Assembly: GCA_038064135.1 (NCBI GenBank)
Contig: JBBTTS010000030.1
Span: 1-14,555, forward strand
Reading direction: 5' to 3'
Length of the DNA stretch: 14,555 bases
Source: JBBTTS01 sp038064135
GTDB lineage: Bacteria > Patescibacteriota > Saccharimonadia > Saccharimonadales > OMJO01
Numbering within the stretch: position 1 is the stretch's first letter; each line of letters starts with the position of its first letter. A model generated the notes under the pieces. That model was not told where the DNA came from and did no database searches. It saw only the letters and a list, made by a program, of their open reading frames with translations. Of this stretch, positions 12,190 to 14,555 are shown piece after piece. Made by a program: the position numbers and the translations under genes.

Positions 12190-13971
12190 ATGAATAAACA
12201 TACCACCTCTCAAACATTAGCCATTTATTGGCAGCACACCAAACGATATAAAAGACAACTTTGGATAATATATCCGTCCATGGTAGTTGCGCAATTTGGT
12301 GAAGATTTTTTACAAGCTATTTTGGTAAGTAATATCATTACCGATATTGCCAGAGGAAACACCCAAAATTTAGCTGCAAATGTGGTTTGGAAACCATTAA
12401 TTTTAATAATGTTTCTTGAATTATTTGGCCATTTGATTTGGAACAGAATAGTAGTTCCGGTCTTTTGGCGCACACAAGATATGATAATGCGCGACTTGAA
12501 TATGACTGTATTCGATCATTTACAAAAAATGAGTTATCGATTTTTCTCAGATCGATTCGCAGGATCACTGGTGAATCAAACCAATAAGTTTGTTGGATCC
12601 TTCGAAAGATTGACCGACCCTTTAACTTGGAATGTTTTTAAATTATTTGTTGCAATAATACTTACGTCTGTAATTTTAGCGCCATCAGCACTACCTGTGG
12701 TGATCGGTATATGGTTAATTGCCTTAATTTACATACCTGTAGTTTGGCATTTTAGAAAACGACAACTTCCATATAATGTTGCTTGGGCAGAATCCGAAAC
12801 TAAAAGGACCGGACAATTAGCTGACGCTATCTCAAACATTGTGGCAGTCAAATCATTTTCCAATGAGCAATTGGAAAATAAGCGAATGGCAGCACGCACT
12901 AATGAAGTGCATCAAAATTCCATAAACACGATGCGCATAGCCATGCGACAAGAATTAGTAAGCGGTGCTTTGCAAAGAAGCATAAACTTGATGTCTATTA
13001 TCGTGTCTGTTTTATTGGCACTATCGGGAAACATTAATGTAGGTGTTATTTATTTGTCACTCACCTACACCATAGGCATAATGCGAAGGTTATGGGATTT
13101 GAATAACACATTTCGTGCATTTACCCGAGTTTTTGGTGATGCAAGTGACATGACAAATATTTTACAGATTAAACCGGAGGTATCTGATCCAGAAAACCCA
13201 ACTGTACTTAATGTAGATAAAGGCTTGGTCAAGTTTGATGGTGTAACTTTTTGGTATAAAGAAGCTGGCCACGACAATGCCTTATTTAATAAGCTTGATT
13301 TAAATATTAAGCCCGGAGAAAAAATCGGCCTGGTTGGCCCAAGTGGAGGCGGTAAGACCACTATCACTAAATTACTGTTACGTTTTATGGACATTCAAGA
13401 TGGTTCAATTACCATCGACGGTCAAGACATAAATAAATCAGCGCAATCCGATGTGCGAAAGCATATAACCTATGTACCACAAGAACCACTTTTATTCCAT
13501 CGATCACTAGCCGAAAATATTGCGTATGGTAAACTTAACGCTAGTAAAAATGAAATAATCTCTGCTGCAAAAAAAGCATATGCCGATGAATTCATCCAAC
13601 AATTACCAGACGGCTACGACACCCTAGTAGGTGAGCGTGGCGTTAAACTTTCTGGAGGCCAAAGACAAAGGGTGGCCATTGCCCGCGCCATGATTAAAGA
13701 CGCTCCAATTTTGGTATTGGACGAAGCAACTAGCGCTCTAGATAGTGAAAGTGAAAAGCTAATTCAGGCTGCTCTGTGGAAATTAATGGAAGATCGAACG
13801 GCAATTGTTATTGCACATCGCCTTAGCACTATTCAGCATATGGATCGCATTGTGGTACTAGATAAAGGTAAAATAGTCGAGGAAGGCCGGCACGCCGATT
13901 TAGTAAAGAAAAAGAACGGTCTGTACGCCAAGCTTTGGTCGCACCAATCTGGCGGCTTTTTAGAGGATTAA
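12190..13971 (+). CDS. ABC exporter half-transporter (fused membrane and ATPase domains)
   Basis: 593 residues. The N-terminal ABC type-1 membrane domain (about 20-310) has hydrophobic stretches at 24-50, 66-94, 145-186 and 258-298, enough for six helices. The ATPase domain (about 347-590) has every motif: Walker A GPSGGGKT (383-390), Q-loop YVPQE (428-432), signature LSGGQ (487-491), Walker B ILVLDE (507-512), and H543 in IAHRLST. It should work as a dimer exporting lipids, peptides or drugs, like MsbA/MdlB/BmrA; the cargo cannot be told. No second half-transporter is adjacent, so a homodimer is likely. ATG at 12190 follows AGGAGG (12173-12178) with an 11-nt spacer, and that ribosome site sits in a hairpin loop of the leader. 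Its TAA is separated by one base from the convergent L25 stop. Confidence 0.95.
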   Translation: MNKHTTSQTLAIYWQHTKRYKRQLWIIYPSMVVAQFGEDFLQAILVSNIITDIARGNTQNLAANVVWKPLILIMFLELFGHLIWNRIVVPVFWRTQDMIMRDLNMTVFDHLQKMSYRFFSDRFAGSLVNQTNKFVGSFERLTDPLTWNVFKLFVAIILTSVILAPSALPVVIGIWLIALIYIPVVWHFRKRQLPYNVAWAESETKRTGQLADAISNIVAVKSFSNEQLENKRMAARTNEVHQNSINTMRIAMRQELVSGALQRSINLMSIIVSVLLALSGNINVGVIYLSLTYTIGIMRRLWDLNNTFRAFTRVFGDASDMTNILQIKPEVSDPENPTVLNVDKGLVKFDGVTFWYKEAGHDNALFNKLDLNIKPGEKIGLVGPSGGGKTTITKLLLRFMDIQDGSITIDGQDINKSAQSDVRKHITYVPQEPLLFHRSLAENIAYGKLNASKNEIISAAKKAYADEFIQQLPDGYDTLVGERGVKLSGGQRQRVAIARAMIKDAPILVLDEATSALDSESEKLIQAALWKLMEDRTAIVIAHRLSTIQHMDRIVVLDKGKIVEEGRHADLVKKKNGLYAKLWSHQSGGFLED

Positions 13972-13972
13972 T

Positions 13973-14555
13973 TCATTCTTTAGGTTCGGCAGGCGCATCT
14001 GCGCCCTCTTCGTCTTGGCCAGTTGCGGCAGCAACGGCAGCAGCTTCGTCTTCTTCGCTAACTGCTTCCTCGGATTCCTGGGCTTTAGTTTCTTCAACAG
14101 TGGCAATAGGATGATTAATCTCAGTCAAAATTGTAACGTTAGCAGGCACAACTATATCAGCAACTGTTATATGATCACCAATTTCTGCCAATCCGCTAGC
14201 GTCTACATCCAAACTATCAATTAAATCTTTAGGTAGCGCTTCGATTTCTACGTGGTCAAGTTGACGAATTACCATAAGTCCTTGCTTTTCGGCTGGAATT
14301 TCTCCAATCAAGTGCACCGGCACCTCGGTTTCAACTTTTTCATCTTGCTTGATTGCCTGAAACACCAAATGTCGCATACGGTTTTTGACTGGGTCAGTGT
14401 CTACATCTTTAATAATAGTTAGAAATTCTTTTTTACCAACAGTTACTTGGACTGGATGATGTTTGCCAGCTTCGGCATATACAGCGTCGAGAGCCCGTGA
14501 ATCACCCATAACGTGCAGTGATGGTTGGCCATGGTCATGAACCACCGCGGGCAAT
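13973..14555 (-). CDS. rplY: Ribosomal protein L25 (TL5/CTC type), N-terminus outside the window
   Basis: The 5' end lies beyond the right edge; 194 codons are visible. The visible part starts in the 5S-rRNA-binding domain at the conserved PAVVHDHG (family: K.PAVVYG.G), continues through FLTIIKDVDTDPVKNRMRHL and FQAI, then the TL5 beta domain (VETEVPVHLIGEIPAEKQGL, VIRQLDHVEIEALPKDLIDS, ITVADIVVP). The tail after about residue 150 is a long acidic Ala/Glu-rich extension common in CTC-type L25. It binds 5S rRNA in the large subunit. About 15-25 N-terminal residues are probably missing. The gene converges on the ABC exporter with a single base between stops, so no room exists for an intergenic terminator. 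It ends in TGA, evidence that TGA is a stop in this genome. Confidence 0.95.
   Translation of the reverse strand, partial: LPAVVHDHGQPSLHVMGDSRALDAVYAEAGKHHPVQVTVGKKEFLTIIKDVDTDPVKNRMRHLVFQAIKQDEKVETEVPVHLIGEIPAEKQGLMVIRQLDHVEIEALPKDLIDSLDVDASGLAEIGDHITVADIVVPANVTILTEINHPIATVEETKAQESEEAVSEEDEAAAVAAATGQDEEGADAPAEPKE

Noticed and set aside
1..14555. CRISPR arrays, integrons, phage genes or toxin-antitoxin pairs.
   Set aside because: No regularly spaced repeats, no integrase, transposase or Cas-like motifs, and no paired small genes with recognisable toxin or antitoxin features; the YvlD-like protein alone does not indicate phage.

Overview
The window reads as the genome of a small-genome ultrasmall bacterium of the Patescibacteria/CPR, most probably Candidatus Saccharibacteria (TM7). 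Reasons: AT-rich compact coding; ordinary use of TGA as a stop (for example at the end of the L25 gene), which argues against the CPR lineages that recode TGA; a secreted or anchored protein whose lysine-rich N-terminus and membrane segment (RSPKGGMALFALIFALAGGG) look like saccharibacterial surface proteins; a free-standing LAGLIDADG gene among tRNAs; and housekeeping genes in short leftward operons. The taxon is an inference from style, not from a marker gene.

Layout. 1-1260: tRNA-Val(UAC) on the minus strand, a LAGLIDADG endonuclease gene, and tRNA-Leu(GAG) starting on the base after the endonuclease stop codon; then a small membrane-protein gene broken by a frameshift. 1261-2898: a GlcD-type FAD-linked oxidase. 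2899-4336: an accessory island with a partial tRNA-Leu duplicate holding a 16-bp perfect palindrome, the intact tRNA-Leu(CAG), a Fur-box-like palindrome, two degraded tRNA T-arm-like repeats, a GC-rich disrupted DUF3644 gene and a small coiled-coil gene. 4337-7982: a leftward operon pepP > yvlD-like membrane protein > secG > membrane-anchored peptide-binding protein. 8066-8734: a divergent membrane-anchored surface protein with its own consensus-like promoter. 8904-10403: uvrC. 10431-10998: a GC-rich module bounded by imperfect inverted repeats, lacking a transposase and carrying a small membrane-protein gene and a rod-like fold. 11071-11961: trhO. 12190-13971: an ABC exporter behind a 160-nt structured leader with a 15-codon upstream ORF. 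13973-14555: the C-terminal part of ribosomal protein L25.

How the genes fit together. Housekeeping functions dominate: translation (tRNAs, L25, TrhO, which would modify U34 of a tRNA such as the Val(UAC) seen here), DNA repair (UvrC), secretion (SecG), and peptide handling (PepP plus a peptide-binding protein), as expected for an amino-acid auxotroph that scavenges from a host. The most notable parts are the inverted-repeat-bounded module that separates a strong leftward promoter from uvrC, the switch-like leader of the ABC exporter, the tRNA-associated island of foreign composition, and a recurring promoter style (extended -10, TGCTA..) in which the start codon of several genes falls about where transcription should begin. 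No CRISPR array, integrase or transposase gene is visible.
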